Positions 12,590 through 34,581 are shown, numbered from the stretch's first letter. The stretch is DNA of 64,000 nt from Seriola aureovittata (GCF_021018895.1 NC_079372.1:16458318-16522317); one strand, 5' to 3'. Notes: generated from the letters alone by a model not told the origin. Translations and numbers: made by a program.

Positions 12590-13744
12590 ATGCCATCAGT
12601 GCCTGTGATGACTGTCACGGAGACGCACAACCTCACCGAGCAGTGCGGCTGGTTAAGCGAGGAGAACCAAACTGAGCCGCGCGTAACGGGGCAGCTGGAC
12701 GCTGCCAGCTGCCTCTTCCTGTCTATAATCCCCAATGGACATGCAGTTCCAGCGCTGATATGCATCTTTGTGTTGCTGACTCTGTTCTCGTTTCTGGTTA
12801 ATGGTCTTACTCTGTTCGGGCTCGGACGGTCCGAGGACCTCTCCTGGGAGCCGCGTTTTGCTTTCCTGAAGAATCTGATTTTGAGCGACCTCATTCAGAC
12901 CGCCACCTTAAGTCCGGCGGTCATCCACTCATTAGTCCATCGCCGGACGATGGAGTTCAACACCTGGTGTTACGTCCAGTACTTTGCCGGGACCGCCAGC
13001 ATTTTCTCCAGCCTCGTCACCATCACTTGCATGGCGCTGGAGCGCTACCTGTACGTGTGCCACGCCATCCACTATTTGGGCATCCTCACTCAGGTGCGCC
13101 TGTGGGTAACCCTGAGCCTTATTTGGGTCTACTCCATCTCCGTCAGCACCGTCAACATGGTGTTGCTGCACATGGGCACTGAGCGAAAGAATGACCCGAC
13201 CACCAGGGGGTTACTGTGCGAGCCGGACATGATGGAGCAGCACATGGGGTTCCCCCGTGTCTCAGCCGTTTTTCGCAAAGTCGTGGGCTCATTTACTCTG
13301 CTGCTGTGCCTGCTGGTCTACGCGTTCTCCTACTTGAGGATGTACCGGGACGCGCGTAACGCAGTGATACCGTTCAACGCTGTCAACAACACGGCTCGCA
13401 AGACTGTGTTGTTCTACTGCGGCATGCTGTTCCTGCAGCTGCTGCCGCTGCTGATTAAAGCCGCCTCTGACGCGCTGTGGGAGGTTGAGGGGACAGTGGC
13501 TATGACGGCACGGGCATCTGAGGGCAACAGCATGATGGAGACGACTCCCTCGGCCACTGCGGTCGTGCTCCACATGTCCCTGCTTATGATGCTTATTGTA
13601 CCACCCTGCATTAACCCGCTGGTGTACGGGCTGAGGAGCGCGGAGATGAGGCAGGCCCGGCGGAGCCTGTTCCGGTGGTGGATGGATAAGAGGGTGCGAG
13701 AAGTGGAGGGGACACGAGTCCGAGAGGTTGTGCGTTCAAACTGA
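12590..13744 (+). CDS. Seven-transmembrane odorant-type receptor (odorant receptor 131-2-like), single exon
   Basis: An intact 384-codon frame without introns. The N-terminus carries two N-glycosylation sites (NLT 14, NQT 26). Hydrophobic segments fit TM1 52-77, TM2 89-115, TM3 124-150, TM4 171-194, TM5 226-251, TM6 270-293 and TM7 323-347. TM1 has the class A Asn (N71) and TM2 has LILSD (D100). Cys127 and Cys210 can form the TM3-ECL2 disulfide. The DRY position is ERY (151-153) in MALERYLYVCHAIHY, and TM7 ends PPCINPLVYGLRS, an odorant-receptor form of NPxxY. The layout resembles fish odorant receptors annotated 131-2-like, but this one is divergent, with a long ECL3 and a basic C-tail. The ligand is unknown. 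The start at 12590 is the first ATG; 12608 is an in-frame alternative. Nothing suggests decay. Confidence 0.82.
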   Translation: MPSVPVMTVTETHNLTEQCGWLSEENQTEPRVTGQLDAASCLFLSIIPNGHAVPALICIFVLLTLFSFLVNGLTLFGLGRSEDLSWEPRFAFLKNLILSDLIQTATLSPAVIHSLVHRRTMEFNTWCYVQYFAGTASIFSSLVTITCMALERYLYVCHAIHYLGILTQVRLWVTLSLIWVYSISVSTVNMVLLHMGTERKNDPTTRGLLCEPDMMEQHMGFPRVSAVFRKVVGSFTLLLCLLVYAFSYLRMYRDARNAVIPFNAVNNTARKTVLFYCGMLFLQLLPLLIKAASDALWEVEGTVAMTARASEGNSMMETTPSATAVVLHMSLLMMLIVPPCINPLVYGLRSAEMRQARRSLFRWWMDKRVREVEGTRVREVVRSN

Positions 13745-14046
13745 GCTCATTTCTATTGTGATGTTTTACAGTGATGCAACTAACCTGACTAGGAAGTAGG
13801 AAGTCGAGACAATATCTCCCGGTGATGGAAGAACATTTCCAAAGAAGGACAGAAAGTGTTGTTAATTAGGTATGCTGCAGAACAGGAAAAAGTTTGACTA
13901 TTCGCAGTTAGTTCCGACCAAGTAATTTGATTGGACACGAGGCATTCAATGACTGCTTTTAATGGACTTTTAATGTATCACTTAACAGGTGTTCTATTAA
14001 CCGTTAATCATCGTCACATTAACGGTTGTTATCTGTCTAAGATTGT

Positions 14047-14052
14047 AATAAA
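14047..14052 (+). terminator. Candidate polyadenylation signal of the receptor gene
   Basis: An AATAAA lies about 300 bp after the receptor stop codon, on the same strand. Position fits a short 3'UTR; no transcript evidence is available. Confidence 0.4.
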
Positions 14053-14569
14053 CGTTGCAAAGATGAATATATTTCCAGAAATAACATTTGGATTCAATGA
14101 TGTACGGTCGTTAAAGGAGCAAGAAGGGAAGAAGCCTTGATACTTAAGCGCACACCTGAGGAGTGCCTGCGGCCTCACACCTATGACCGAATCACAGCCG
14201 TGCTGACATCCAGTACATTACCCCCCCCGTGTTTTAATGACTCAAACACACGCAGCAAAATGAATATGCACAAACACTGCCATAAAATGGGCCATTTTTC
14301 TTGTCAGTCCTCTTGTTTTGATACATACAGGGTGGGACATTAAAGCATTGCCTTGTCTTCGTATTTGACTTAATGGAGCTAGTACATTTGTATCCTAAAA
14401 TCTTGCCACATTACTCTACAGTCATTTCAACATGTGACATCATTACTGTGGACTTGGTTGGAAGTCAGAGACTTCAAATGAATATAAATGCTTTTCAGTA
14501 AATATACTGTTGTCTAGCTGTTACCAGTGATTGAAGTGGGGGAAAAAAGTGTTTGTACTCACCTGTGCT

Positions 14570-14601
<32 letters not shown>

Positions 14602-14603
14602 TT
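14570..14603 (+). repeat. C8-T26 homopolymer run
   Basis: Eight C followed by 26 T, possibly the tail of a minus-strand retroposed sequence, though no body is recognised. Length may be affected by sequencing error. Confidence 0.9.
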
Positions 14604-15424
14604 AATGTAACAGGTTTATTCAGAGACATTTAGGGTAACTGGCCTACTTTTATCTGAGAAAATCTTTATAGACAGTAGTTTTATTTTACTTCTATTGAAG
14701 TAAAATGTCTTTTCAGTAACAGTAGTTGGTGTTAGTGTCTTATCTCCACTCTCTGGAGTTTCTATTACTGGTAGAGTTTGTTACTGCTCTATCTAAACAC
14801 AGTTAATATTGCTGTTTTATTCACCACAGTGTCTAACTACTTGCTGTATATTTAACCATACACTAGTTCTACTCCAGCACCCAGAGCTCTCTGCTCCTTT
14901 TGGTGACTTTCACTAATTCAGCAGTTGTTTATGTGCTGTTCAGATCAGCTAGTTACCTTAGCTTAGCAGTTAGCGCTGATTCTCTCCCTCTCTCTCTCTC
15001 TCGGTGTGTCTTGAATCAATAGACGAATTTGTTCAACAGTGTGTGGTGTTGTTCTTACTTCAGTGTATAGGATTGTGATGTTTATTACAACTTCAGCGAT
15101 GTTGGCTGTCTTACCTTGGACCACGGATATAGGACACGCAGATCCGCTCGTAAACCGGAAGTGCTGTACTTTAATGTAATGTACTTTAATGAAGCCATGT
15201 TGTCTTTGATCATAGTGTCACATGCTGAAGGTTTTAGCAAATCTGGGACAGTATTTTCATTAAAGTGGAGCAATTTTCTGTGTGTCTATGTTGTCCATGT
15301 ATGTATCATGGTTTCAGAAATGTTTCAGACCTCTTTACACTTTATTGTGTTTAATTTTAAATCAATAAAAGATCTTCTTTTGTCTATCAATCTGCATTCA
15401 ATAAGCCTCATGACAAAGTGAAAA

Positions 15425-15640
15425 CTTGTAAAATTGTTGCGAAAAGTTGCAAAACTTAAATCTCTCATTTACAAAAATGTTCACACCCTTAATGCAGTCA
15501 TTTGAAGAAGCCCCATTGGCTGCAATTACAGCTTCCTGGGAAATTCTCTACAAGCTCTGCACACCTGGATTTCGGCGGTTCATCTCATTCGTCCTGGCAG
15601 ATCCTCTCAAGATCCATCAGATTGATGGGAAGCATCTGTG
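15425..15640 (+). repeat. Interspersed repeat fragment, possibly the end of a Tc1-like transposon
   Basis: The run 'tcacacccttaatgcagtca', 'ttggctgcaattacagcttc', 'gcacacctggatttcggcgg' and 'cagatcctctcaagatc' follows the order of a repeat I recall from fish and amphibian genomes near Tc1-like elements. No transposase frame remains, and the class is from memory only. Confidence 0.45.
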
Positions 15641-17399
15641 AACTGCCATCTTCATTGTAAGAACCTAATGTCTGCTGACTGCAAGACAGACATTTAACAC
15701 AGGAGGTACTTTTCTAAATCACCTAACCTTTAACCTAGGCCTTCTGAAGACACATTAGGTAACGCCTACTAAATAGTGATTCAGTTAACACCTTTTAAAC
15801 TGGCATTAAAACCAACCTATATCTATCAAGTGGGCGTGTCTTTTAGTGGGCCTTTCTTGTAATGTTTACAAAAATGACAGTACATTCAATTTAGCCTTAC
15901 ATAATATTGCCTAATAAAATGATTAAATGTGCCTTAGAATATTACAGATCAAATATATCAAATGAAATATGTCACAATACTACTTACGCATGACATACCC
16001 ATGGACAGACTATGCTCTAAGGACAGACGAATCATTTGAAAACATGGTTGATGAGAGCCATCATCATGAGGGGCCACATCCATTTCATGGCAGTGGTGTT
16101 GGCATGGCTTCACAAATTCCCTCTAGATTATATGCATTAAGTTTGTTTGGGTGTTGTTAGGCGAATGCTACACATCTGGCTCAGAGGTCCTCTAAATTTC
16201 AGAGATAAAATCCAGAGTTAAACCTGAAGTTACCTCGATAACCTCAAAGCCTGTGTCGTAGTATAGGCCTCAGGAGGCCACCCAGGAAGTATTTGTTTAG
16301 ACATGCAGACTAATTAAAATTCACTGAAAGATTGGACATCAATGGTGCAGCAAGCTACCAAACAGGGAGAGATTGTCCTGTATTGTCTGATGTATTTACA
16401 ACATATTTCTATACAGAATTCAAAGGAGAACTACAGAACTTCCTGTTTTAGCCTATTATACACTTCAATAGCTGTCAATAACAACATACTTCCTTTTAAG
16501 TTCCACTTATATAAAAAAGGAAAAAGGTAATTCTGAATATACTATCAGCCAATATAGTGATCAATGCAGACTCTGAGAGTGGACAAAGGTAGTGAGTGCC
16601 AAAGAGAGGGAATCTCATGCATGAATCATACATCACTAATTACCTAACTTTCCGTAGAGCCCATGGTGATGAAGAAAAATAAATATACATGACAAAAATA
16701 TGTTTTGTCAGAGATTAGAGCACCCTCCCTGAAATTCAAAGGGTTAGGGTTTTCAGGGTAGCTCAGGGCTTAGTAATAGAAGCCAAGCTCCCCCTGGCTC
16801 CCCTGTCTATCTGAAATACTGCGACTAAAAATACATTGATCAAGAGCATGATCATGATCACATTTGTTATCTGCAAAGCACTTTTCAATCCCTGTCACAA
16901 GGAGTCAGAAGATAAGCGCTGTGTGAATACTGAACTTTTTTTTTAGAAGTATAGTGCAGTTAAGTCAGTCATAAGCACCACTCATACAATATGGTGAGTG
17001 AACTATCACCAGCTGCACCTTTTACTTGAGGATTGGTGAAATTAAGGTTAATCCATCTGACAGTGCCTTCATAGAACAGCAAACCAAACAAGCCAAACAT
17101 GTTTAGTTCATTCCTGTAACACACAGAATACTGCACCCTTAAAATATATAGAAGTTCTCATTTTCCTCTTTGTTATAGCACCATATTTCTGAGTGTGTAA
17201 CAACCAAGGGAAACACACTTCATTGTGTCTTTTATTTGTTTTAAAGCAGAACATTATTAAAGTATCTATTTACCCTGCACGCCTGTTGTGAAACATTGAT
17301 TGTGAAAATGTCAGAAGAGGTTAAGCCTGCTGTAATTAATAACCTCTTATGTACAAAAAGGAACAAGGAAGTCAACAGCTTGGTTTGTTAAATATTTAT

Positions 17400-17562
17400 T
17401 TCTGCGCCAGTGTATGAGAACAGGTACAAAAGAATGAGGAAGTCCTGAGCAATCACCAAAAGAGAAGTCAAGGTTGCACACAATCAGACAGGCACAGACT
17501 CCCACAGACTCCACCTGAAGATTTTCAGAGAGCAGCACCTGTTGTTCTAAGGGAAATGAAAG
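17400..17562 (+). other. Candidate 5' untranslated exon of the p110-gamma gene
   Basis: The sequence ends in a strong donor (GAAAG|GTAAGG at 17562/17563), and the next acceptor (CTCTTACAG, ending at 17699) opens the first coding exon. The intron would be 137 bp. The 5' end is unknown, and the exon call rests on the donor and position only. Confidence 0.4.
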
Positions 17563-17704
17563 GTAAGGTAAATGTTTTGCTTTGCAAGCAACTTCATCTG
17601 CAATGCCATATTAATTGTGAATTGTACTGCGGAGACATTTCTAATAACCTGTTAGATGCATATGCACTGAGTTTTTAAAATACTTTTGCTCTCTTACAGT
17701 ATGA

Positions 17705-27303
<9,599 letters not shown>

Positions 27304-27870
27304 AGTGTTTTTGTTCTTCTGTGCTTCAGCCCCGGAGAAGGTGAAATGGTGCATGATCATGTATACATGTAACATTGATTCGTTTGTTTTTTTTTTGTTT
27401 TCATTGCTTATTTTTATATATTATTGTTATATTTATGTATTGTGTAGTGTCCTTCTGCACTCTTTTGTCATCAGGATCCCTCGACTTTGGAACCAGAATC
27501 TTTTAAATCATTTCTTAAAACCCATTTTTGTAACTTGCTTTTATGTGGTGTTGTCTTTTTATCATCTTTTTTTGATTGTTTTTACGGGTTCTACTCTTTC
27601 CAATTGTTTTATTTATAGCTACTGTATATAAGTGTATAAGTATATTGTTTGTCTTTCTCTCTAACTTTACCTCATTTACACTTTCCTTTTGTCTTGTTTT
27701 TAAAAGTGCTAGATAAATAAGGCATAAGAAACTAAACAATCATGGTTTACTTTAGTTATCTACTCATCGCTTTCAATTAAAAAGTTTTGTGTCACTTCAC
27801 AATAATTAGATAGTTGTGAGGTCCAGTTATTGTAATATTTGAATGAACATTTCTTTGTTAACAGAATAAA
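27304..27870 (+). other. Probable 3'UTR of p110-gamma including an AATAAA
   Basis: The stop codon is 27301-27303. The first canonical AATAAA downstream on this strand is at 27865-27870, beyond a LINE tail. If used, most of the 3'UTR is repeat-derived. There is no transcript evidence. Confidence 0.4.
27440..27728 (+). mobile_element. 3' end of an L2-like LINE
   Basis: One frame from about 27487 reads LEPESFKSFLKTHFCNLL, which resembles the C-terminal 'SFKSxLKTHLF' end of fish L2/Maui-type LINE proteins. An A/T-rich 3'UTR follows, closing with 'taaaagtgctagataaataa', the usual GTGCTATATAAATAA-type tail. It is a 5'-truncated copy, as LINE insertions usually are. Confidence 0.7.
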
Positions 27871-30800
27871 TCTCTGATGGCATTATTGTATTATATGTAT
27901 TATTGGTCACAGATCCGAGTCGATCAGCTCTGCAGTCATACTCATCTCCAGCAAGCCTGCCACTCTATATGCCTGTATGTGTAGACTGAAACCTACCAAA
28001 CTACCTGCTTGTTGTCATAGAAACATGGAGCCTTTCAGAGCATCCATCAGTCAGGCTGTGGTCGCAACAGGCCGACCTGTGCATATTTATAAGGCCCTTA
28101 ACCCGGATCATCATATAGAATAAAAATGTTAGTTTAATAGGATTTTTCATGTTCAGAATCTGATTTTTAAAATATGATTGAAGTTTGATCAACGTAATCA
28201 AGTCTCACAGGCTCTGGCACACATGGACCCTTAACAAAAATTATGACATTTCAAATCAAACAGTCCTCTTGAGATGAACCAACCTGCACTTCCATAATTC
28301 CGTTATTAAGTGTGAGATATTGTAATTATAATAGACTGAACTTTAGTAGTCTTCATGGTAGATTACCTGGGAGGGGCATTATTTTTTCACATTACAATCT
28401 AACAATTTTTTTTTTGTAGAACTGACGTTAAATATACTGATAAAGAGTATCTAAAGAAAATATGCTATCGGGTTACAGTATGGGAAATGTAGGCTCCAGT
28501 GATTTTGGAGCTGGTCCCATATTATGGACTAAAAGTAATTAATAAATAATAAACTACCCTACTATGGAAGTACAATACTAAATCACTGGAGTTCCCCTTT
28601 GCAGATGTTCTTTGTAGACTGTGCAAGACACTAGTTAAAAGATAAACTTATAAGTCTTTTCTTATGCTACAACCACGTGGTCACAATCCAACTCTCATTG
28701 TGATGCAATTAAGGCCACAGGGAGGGAAGGGGAGGGGTGGTGTCAAAACACATACTACACATATTTGAACAGAAAGAGGACAGTGTGACGGGTTGAAATG
28801 TAGGGAGAGGAGAGGGCAGGGGTTTGAGGGTGAGTATGGGGGTGTGTAAAGGAGGGGTTGGGAAGGGCTTCAGAGCAAAGGAAGAGGGTAAAGGAGACGA
28901 CACCCTATGCTGTTTCTGCCACTGCCAGACAGACAGTGTTGTCACCACATGGCCTGCTTTCCTGCTGTATTGGTTTTTTTCTTTATCATTTTCACCGTTG
29001 AATGAATTCTCTATTCCTGACTTTCCTCTACCTGTTTCCTTGTTCTGTCTTTTTTATTGCTATATGATCTTTTTCTACTTGATTTTGCTTCACCCTCTCT
29101 TTGTGCCTCCTCTTTACCTTCAATGCATTTCAGTGTAGCTCATAAGACCTAAAGATGTGGGATTAGATCAAGGTCATGTGCTTTGAGTGCATTAATTGCT
29201 GTTCTTTGAAATAAAAGCTTTTGAACAAGGCCAGATATACCAAGAGCAACCCCATCAGACATGTTTCTTGGTTACAGATGAACATGAGGACCATGTCTCA
29301 AAAATATTATCTTAATGGCAATAGACAACATTAGAACTGAAACTGACCAGAACTCAAGAAGTAGAGTTTGTTTAATTATGTATGTAAGTTATTAACATTT
29401 TGCATCTGGACACAGCCATTTGTAGTCAGGTAATTTATTTAAAATAAATACATTTCTCTATTGTAGCCCTAAATTAGGAGAAGCGGCCTAGGCCTGAACT
29501 GAATACCTCACTTGCCTAAAACAAACGTGTTGTGTTGAGCAGACCGGGTGACAGAATTTGAGAATTCCCTACTTGGAAGCTGCTGCCAATCATCGATTTT
29601 ATATAAACAACAACACCTGTTTCCTTTGTCTGTTTCTACTCTCTGACCGGAGGTGCTGTAGAGGATAACGTGGTCGCAGCATTATACATCACAAACTCAC
29701 AATCTTTAATCAAGGCCTCATTTCATAACACAGAAGAGTGAAAATGTTCCCAGCTGAGTTGCCATGCTTTTTTTTGTACAGTTTGATATGAGGACGACGC
29801 TGAAGACAGCTCCACAGAAGCAGACGAGGTGCTGAGGGAGAGGGGGATTGTTCTAACATCCACTGAAGCAAAGACCTATGAAAATGAGGCAACCCCACTG
29901 TGGGAAAGAGTACAAGTACTTTTATTTATTTATTTTACAATATTACCTTATATGTTTATTTTGTAAAATCTCTTATATGCTGAAGCAGCATTAGCTGCAG
30001 CCTCCACGAGGAGGCATCTAGGGGCTGAGCTGTTCTCTCACTAGAGGGCAGAGCTTGATCATTATGTGTCAATACAAAAAGCACATCTGAGGTAAGTGAA
30101 GAAAAGGGGATCAAGGCCTTTAATAGTTCACATCTGTTGTATAATAATACTTTCATAAAGTGAGCCTGTCAGTCATTCACTGGCAAACAACTTCAGCAAA
30201 GAAAGCCTTTACATAAGGAATCAAAAGTAAAGCTGAATTACAAACATTTCTGGGAGTATTTTAAAGTGTTTCCCTACTGTTTAAATCCGTCTGTTTTACT
30301 GTACTACTGCATTAACAGATTTAAATAACCTCCAAGCTGAATTTCTTTCTGCTTGACAGCTGTTTACAGTGTGCATGGTACGATGGTACGAATTAGTCAC
30401 TGCTACTGATACTGACTCATAAACATTTGCTCAGGCACCAGATTTGAGCCAACTGGCAGTTTGTCAAACATAAATGAAATCAAATAAAACTATTAAAAAA
30501 CATCATAAACCGCAACACAGCACCTAAAACAAGCTGTAACTTCCTACAACAGGTTCAAACTTTGCTGTATTCCCGATGCTTGAGTCTCCTCACATATTGA
30601 CCGGGTGATGTGTACATTGAGCCACTAAAACTGTCTGGATCTTTACAGCAAAAAAATGCACACACGTGGACACGAACTACAAATTACACAAAAGCATGTG
30701 CAGAATGAAAAGAGGAGGGTGACCCCTGGTTTTCAAATGCTCATTTTTGCTTTTCTGAGTGTGTGTAGCAGCCAGGTAAATCACCTCCTCCAGATGTTTT

Positions 30801-32044
30801 ACCAGTGCAAACGGTATAGCTCTGGACAAATTACAGCCTTCCTTTCCGACCGGCATTCTCACTTCTCTCTTGTCTTTACCATTTTGTCTCAATTTCTCAG
30901 CTCCCGCCAGTTTTTCAGTTATCTATCAGTTATTTATTATCTATCTTACAGTTCTGTATAAAAGGCCTGCTTTTGTTGTTGTTTTTGTACTTGCTGTTTA
31001 CTTTCATGTTTGTATTACAGGAGAACACTGCTGCACAGAATTGTTGGTAATTATGGATTCAAGCCTTTTCCTGGGCTTTGCTTTGCACAACCTGTGCTCC
31101 ACTGACTCCTCTTTCCTTCGTATTTCCACCTCGATTCAATTCACTAACGTCCTATTATACTGATCAAAGCTCACATCATGAGCAATGAACACAATCTGAC
31201 CTCTTGCAAAGGAGACTGTTCTCTTATCAGGCGGCTGCTCGTTGTGGATACGTGATGTGTATCAGTTGACTTGGCTGGCACCACATAATGAGCTTGGCGA
31301 TGGAGACTGTCATCTCTTGATAATTCCCTTGGTTCAAATCCTGTCAGTGATGAAGGCCACTGTCTTCTCCCCATGAAGCAAGACAGGGCTGCACACTATG
31401 TTATGAGCGGGAATTATTTTTTATCTCTTGCATACAATAGATCCTGTGCTGCCACTTTGACATGAAAAGGAATCACATGGGTTAAAATAAGTGTACCAAA
31501 AACCACAAACACTCACATCTCATTATGGACAGGAAAACTAAAAACCCACTAGTCCACATTAAGATAAATGTGCCACTGTTCATTTGCAATCAAATATATG
31601 TCCATAAAATCAAGGATCCACCCGTTTCAGGCTTCGTTGCACAGGAAAATAAAGCTGCATTTACATTCAAGGCCTTTGAATGGGAATAATCGGTCTTCAG
31701 CAGCCGCAGCCTCTGAAGGATGCGGCCCCTGAACTGGGACACAGCTAAAGTCTACCGGGGCAGTTTAAGGGTGGTGGAGTGTGTCTCTGTTTTCGCAGAA
31801 CACATTTTTGTCATGTCACAGCTGGTGTAAATAAAACAATTGGACGGTGAATTCCATTTAGCTGCTTCAGTTACCAGGTCTTATCTGGTCTTGTGCACCG
31901 GCTCACTTGCCACACTGCCAGAACTTACTGGGACACTGGTCATATAAGATAATAAGATTCAATAAGGAAATTTAAATGCACAGGTCCATGTGCATGTACT
32001 ATGTGGCATCAAACTGTATTTCCTCCTGTAAGAGAATAGGCTGA

Positions 32045-32078
<34 letters not shown>

Positions 32079-32200
32079 CTTGTTTGGTTGCTTTGCTGCA
32101 TGATTAAGTTAACAAGTGTTTTGATATTTAAAAAAACAAAAAAGGTCACGGAAAATTCAGCTGAGGAATTTGTGAGTAATCTTTAACCATAACAGTGAGC
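27871..32200. other. Intergenic region between p110-gamma and the laminin gene
   Basis: No gene is recognised. It contains a repeat copy at 28440-28605, a G-rich purine strand at 28718-28875 with several GGG/GGGG runs, and an (AT)n run at 32045-32073. A B-box-like 'ttggttcaaatcctgtc' near 31330 may be an old SINE. Confidence 0.55.
28440..28605 (-). repeat. Dispersed repeat, minus copy (partner of 25440-25700)
   Basis: Reverse-complemented, it reads 'aaaggggaactccagtgatt', 'gtattgtacttccata' and 'cactggagcctacatttccc', matching the copy at 25440-25700. Class unknown. Confidence 0.6.
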
Positions 32201-32239
32201 TTAGCTTGACAGGACTGGGTGGAGTCCAGCGCTGTGGAT

Positions 32240-32562
32240 GGGGCTTTATACCTGCTCCTATTTTCCCGGGGCGGGGGTGTAAAGCTGCCGGTGACACTCG
32301 GGGCTCCACCTCCTCCCGGGCGGATGAGCCCTCTACTGTAGGCTGCACACCGGACACCCAGCTCATACGGGCGGTGCAGCCGGACGGTGTGCAAGCCGTA
32401 GAGTGTGTATATGTGTGTATATGTGTGTGTGTGTGTGTGTATATATGTGTGTGTGTATATGTGTGTGTGAGGGAGAGAAAGAAAGCGAAAGAGAGAGGAA
32501 GTTTGTGTGTCAGTGAGTGCGTGAGCGAGAGAGGGAGGGAGTCACAGAAAACTACCGAGCAG
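32240..32562 (+). promoter_or_regulatory. Candidate promoter and 5' untranslated exon (GC-rich, CpG-containing)
   Basis: This is a GC-rich island in AT-rich surroundings, with a TATA-like GCTTTATACCTGC at about 32243-32255 and GGGGCGGGG near 32271. It is followed by a (TG)n/TATG patch and a good donor (CGAGCAG|GTGAGC at 32562/32563). The laminin start-codon exon at 43570 begins with a splice acceptor, so a non-coding exon must lie upstream; this is one of two candidates. An unrelated gene is possible. Confidence 0.35.
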
Positions 32563-33464
32563 GTGAGCTCTTCATCTAATCTTCCGTCTCTGCTAACACT
32601 TAAAATCCAATAACGCAAAAACACCATTGTAAAGTGTGTTAACCACAATATTCCTACAGGGGTGGTGAATGTCTGCAATGTATGGCGAGTTTATATGAAC
32701 TTTGTGCTGTTACTGTAGCCCGTTATCGCCCGTGGTGCGGCTGTAATATTCATTTAAATAATGAGGTTAAAAATGTGGTTTGTGTTTTTTTCTTCTTTTT
32801 TTTATTTATGCTAGGCTAATTCAACTTCTGGGCTTGTAGCTTTTCACGTTTAAAAAGAAGCGTTGCTCCTTTGCAAGACTTTTGTCCAAATAAATACAAC
32901 CGCAAACTCTTGAAATGAGACGGTTATTTTTACATATAACTGCACGTAGTGCCACTTACATGAGGCACGAGGGATGCGTGTGTTTTTAATGGGAAATCTG
33001 AGGTCACCTAGGCAACATGACATGTAAAGCTGAAAGTCTCCCTGTACTCAAGAATGTGTTCTTCTTATTGTTGATGGGATGTTTGGCCTTCTCTGTGCAA
33101 AGTGCGGTGCTATGTGCAGTCACTTAATGTCTTGTACATGTAGTTTTCTCTGTGCTTACTTTAAGTGCAGTTATGACCCAGTATCCAGCCTATATCTTAC
33201 AAAAGAGTGATGCAAGTGCACTGAGTATGGACTTCCCAGTAGGACAGGAAGTAGGAGACATCATGATCCAGTAGTTGAATATTTTAAATGAAAAATATTT
33301 GAATATCAAGAGTTTTTCATTTTTGAATGGGGGAGAAGGAGTTAAACTCCACACAAGTTGTTATTATTTATATAAGATAATTTTTAATGGAGGGAATCTT
33401 AAATGGCAAATTAGTTTTTAGACCAAATCAAAGCAAGATTGAAGAAACAAGAGAACGTTGAAGA

Positions 33465-33549
<85 letters not shown>
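33465..33549 (+). repeat. Microsatellite (CT)n(GT)n
   Basis: An uninterrupted (CT) run of about 14 bp passes directly into (GT) of about 70 bp. It is the longest pure dinucleotide tract in the window. Confidence 0.97.
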
Positions 33550-33550
<1 letters not shown>

Positions 33551-34160
33551 AGGTAGGTCACTACTGGCTCGGAGGCAGATTTGTGACACTGTTGCACACA
33601 TTCCTACCAGATTAACCAGCGGTACAGATTAATGGAGAGCAGAGCTCAGATTCACCATTATTCACCATGATATGAATAATGTTTAGATGTTAGCTGCTTC
33701 ATCGACAATGTGTTGTGTCGTTTCTACAACAGTTGGTTCCCTGAGATCACACTAGGTGACAGTAAATATCTCAGTGTAACCTTGAAAAGTATGTTCTCCT
33801 AACTGGAGGGGGCGGGTGGGTTCTTGAACAGTGAACAGTTTTATTTTTTACCTCACTATTCAACTTCTACTGCTTAACCTTCTCCTTTGAATTCAAGAAT
33901 TCCACTTTGCTATTTCTTTCTTTTCACCAGCTTGTCAGGGTATTTAGACGTGTGTGTGTTCGGAGGTGCATGTTCTCATGGCCCCTGTAGGCTTAGTCCA
34001 GCTTTAATCAGCTCAAGGATCTGGCCTCTCGCCCCACCGCTGAGATCAACTCTAACTTGAAGGGTTAAGAGGATCCACGAGTCGCTGCGGTCTGAGCGGG
34101 TTGGGGGCTGCGTTGCCTCTCTATTAATTGATTATCAATAGACCAATATATGGTTTTGAT

Positions 34161-34581
34161 TAGGGCTGTAAAATTTTGGAAAAAACTGATATTGCAATAT
34201 CTTTTTTTATCCACTATATATATTACAACATAATATAAACCTTTCTACATCTTTCTTTTTGCAACCAAATTTTCCTTTTCTTTGTTTTTCTCCTGTTCCT
34301 CGCTCGTTCTGACGTTGTTGTCGGCGACCAACAGGGACGCCAGTTCTTCATCTACTAATGATTGTGATTGATAGCTCAGTATGCATGCAGAGCCTGCATG
34401 TCACTCATTAGCAACAAACTCAGCCTTAAATCAGAGTAGACTATTTTATATCAGACAGACTTTTCTAAATTCTCTTTTCTAAAAACTCTTGTAAATTAGT
34501 CACCGAAGCTGAGAACTGTTTAGTCTAATTGACGTTGCAAATATCAGTGATGGTGCTTAAACTATATATTGTGCAGCCCTA
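34161..34581. mobile_element. hAT-type MITE with perfect 8-bp target-site duplication
   Basis: The element starts TAGGGCTGTAAAATTTTGGA. Its right end, reverse-complemented, is TAGGGCTGCACAATATATAG. It is flanked by identical 8-mers GTTTTGAT at 34153-34160 and 34582-34589. An 8-bp duplication plus short imperfect inverted ends is the hAT signature. At 421 bp it has no transposase frame. The TAGGGCTGCACAATAT end is one I recognise from fish genomes. Confidence 0.85.

Larger units (their letters stand above)
13745..17400. other. Intergenic region between receptor and PI3-kinase genes
   Basis: No gene is recognised. It contains a C/T homopolymer run at 14570-14603, a (CT)n patch near 14982-15002 and a repeat fragment at 15425-15640. 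A 63-codon frame at 15969-16160 (plus strand) has no recognisable domain. Confidence 0.6.

Noticed and set aside
12932..13611. Several minus-strand frames opposite the receptor gene
   Set aside because: They are antisense shadows of a GC-rich single-exon gene; none has a recognisable domain.
31225..31375. Possible tRNA gene or SINE from a B-box-like TTGGTTCAAATCC near 31330
   Set aside because: No convincing A-box or cloverleaf and no SINE body with the CT-rich tract; at most a very old copy.
32157..32678. 173-codon minus frame and 135-codon plus frame over the GC-rich patch
   Set aside because: Both owe their length to the (TG)n/(CA)n patch and CpG-rich DNA; the middle part is translated microsatellite (HTHTHIYTHT-like). 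The patch is better read as a promoter or non-coding exon.
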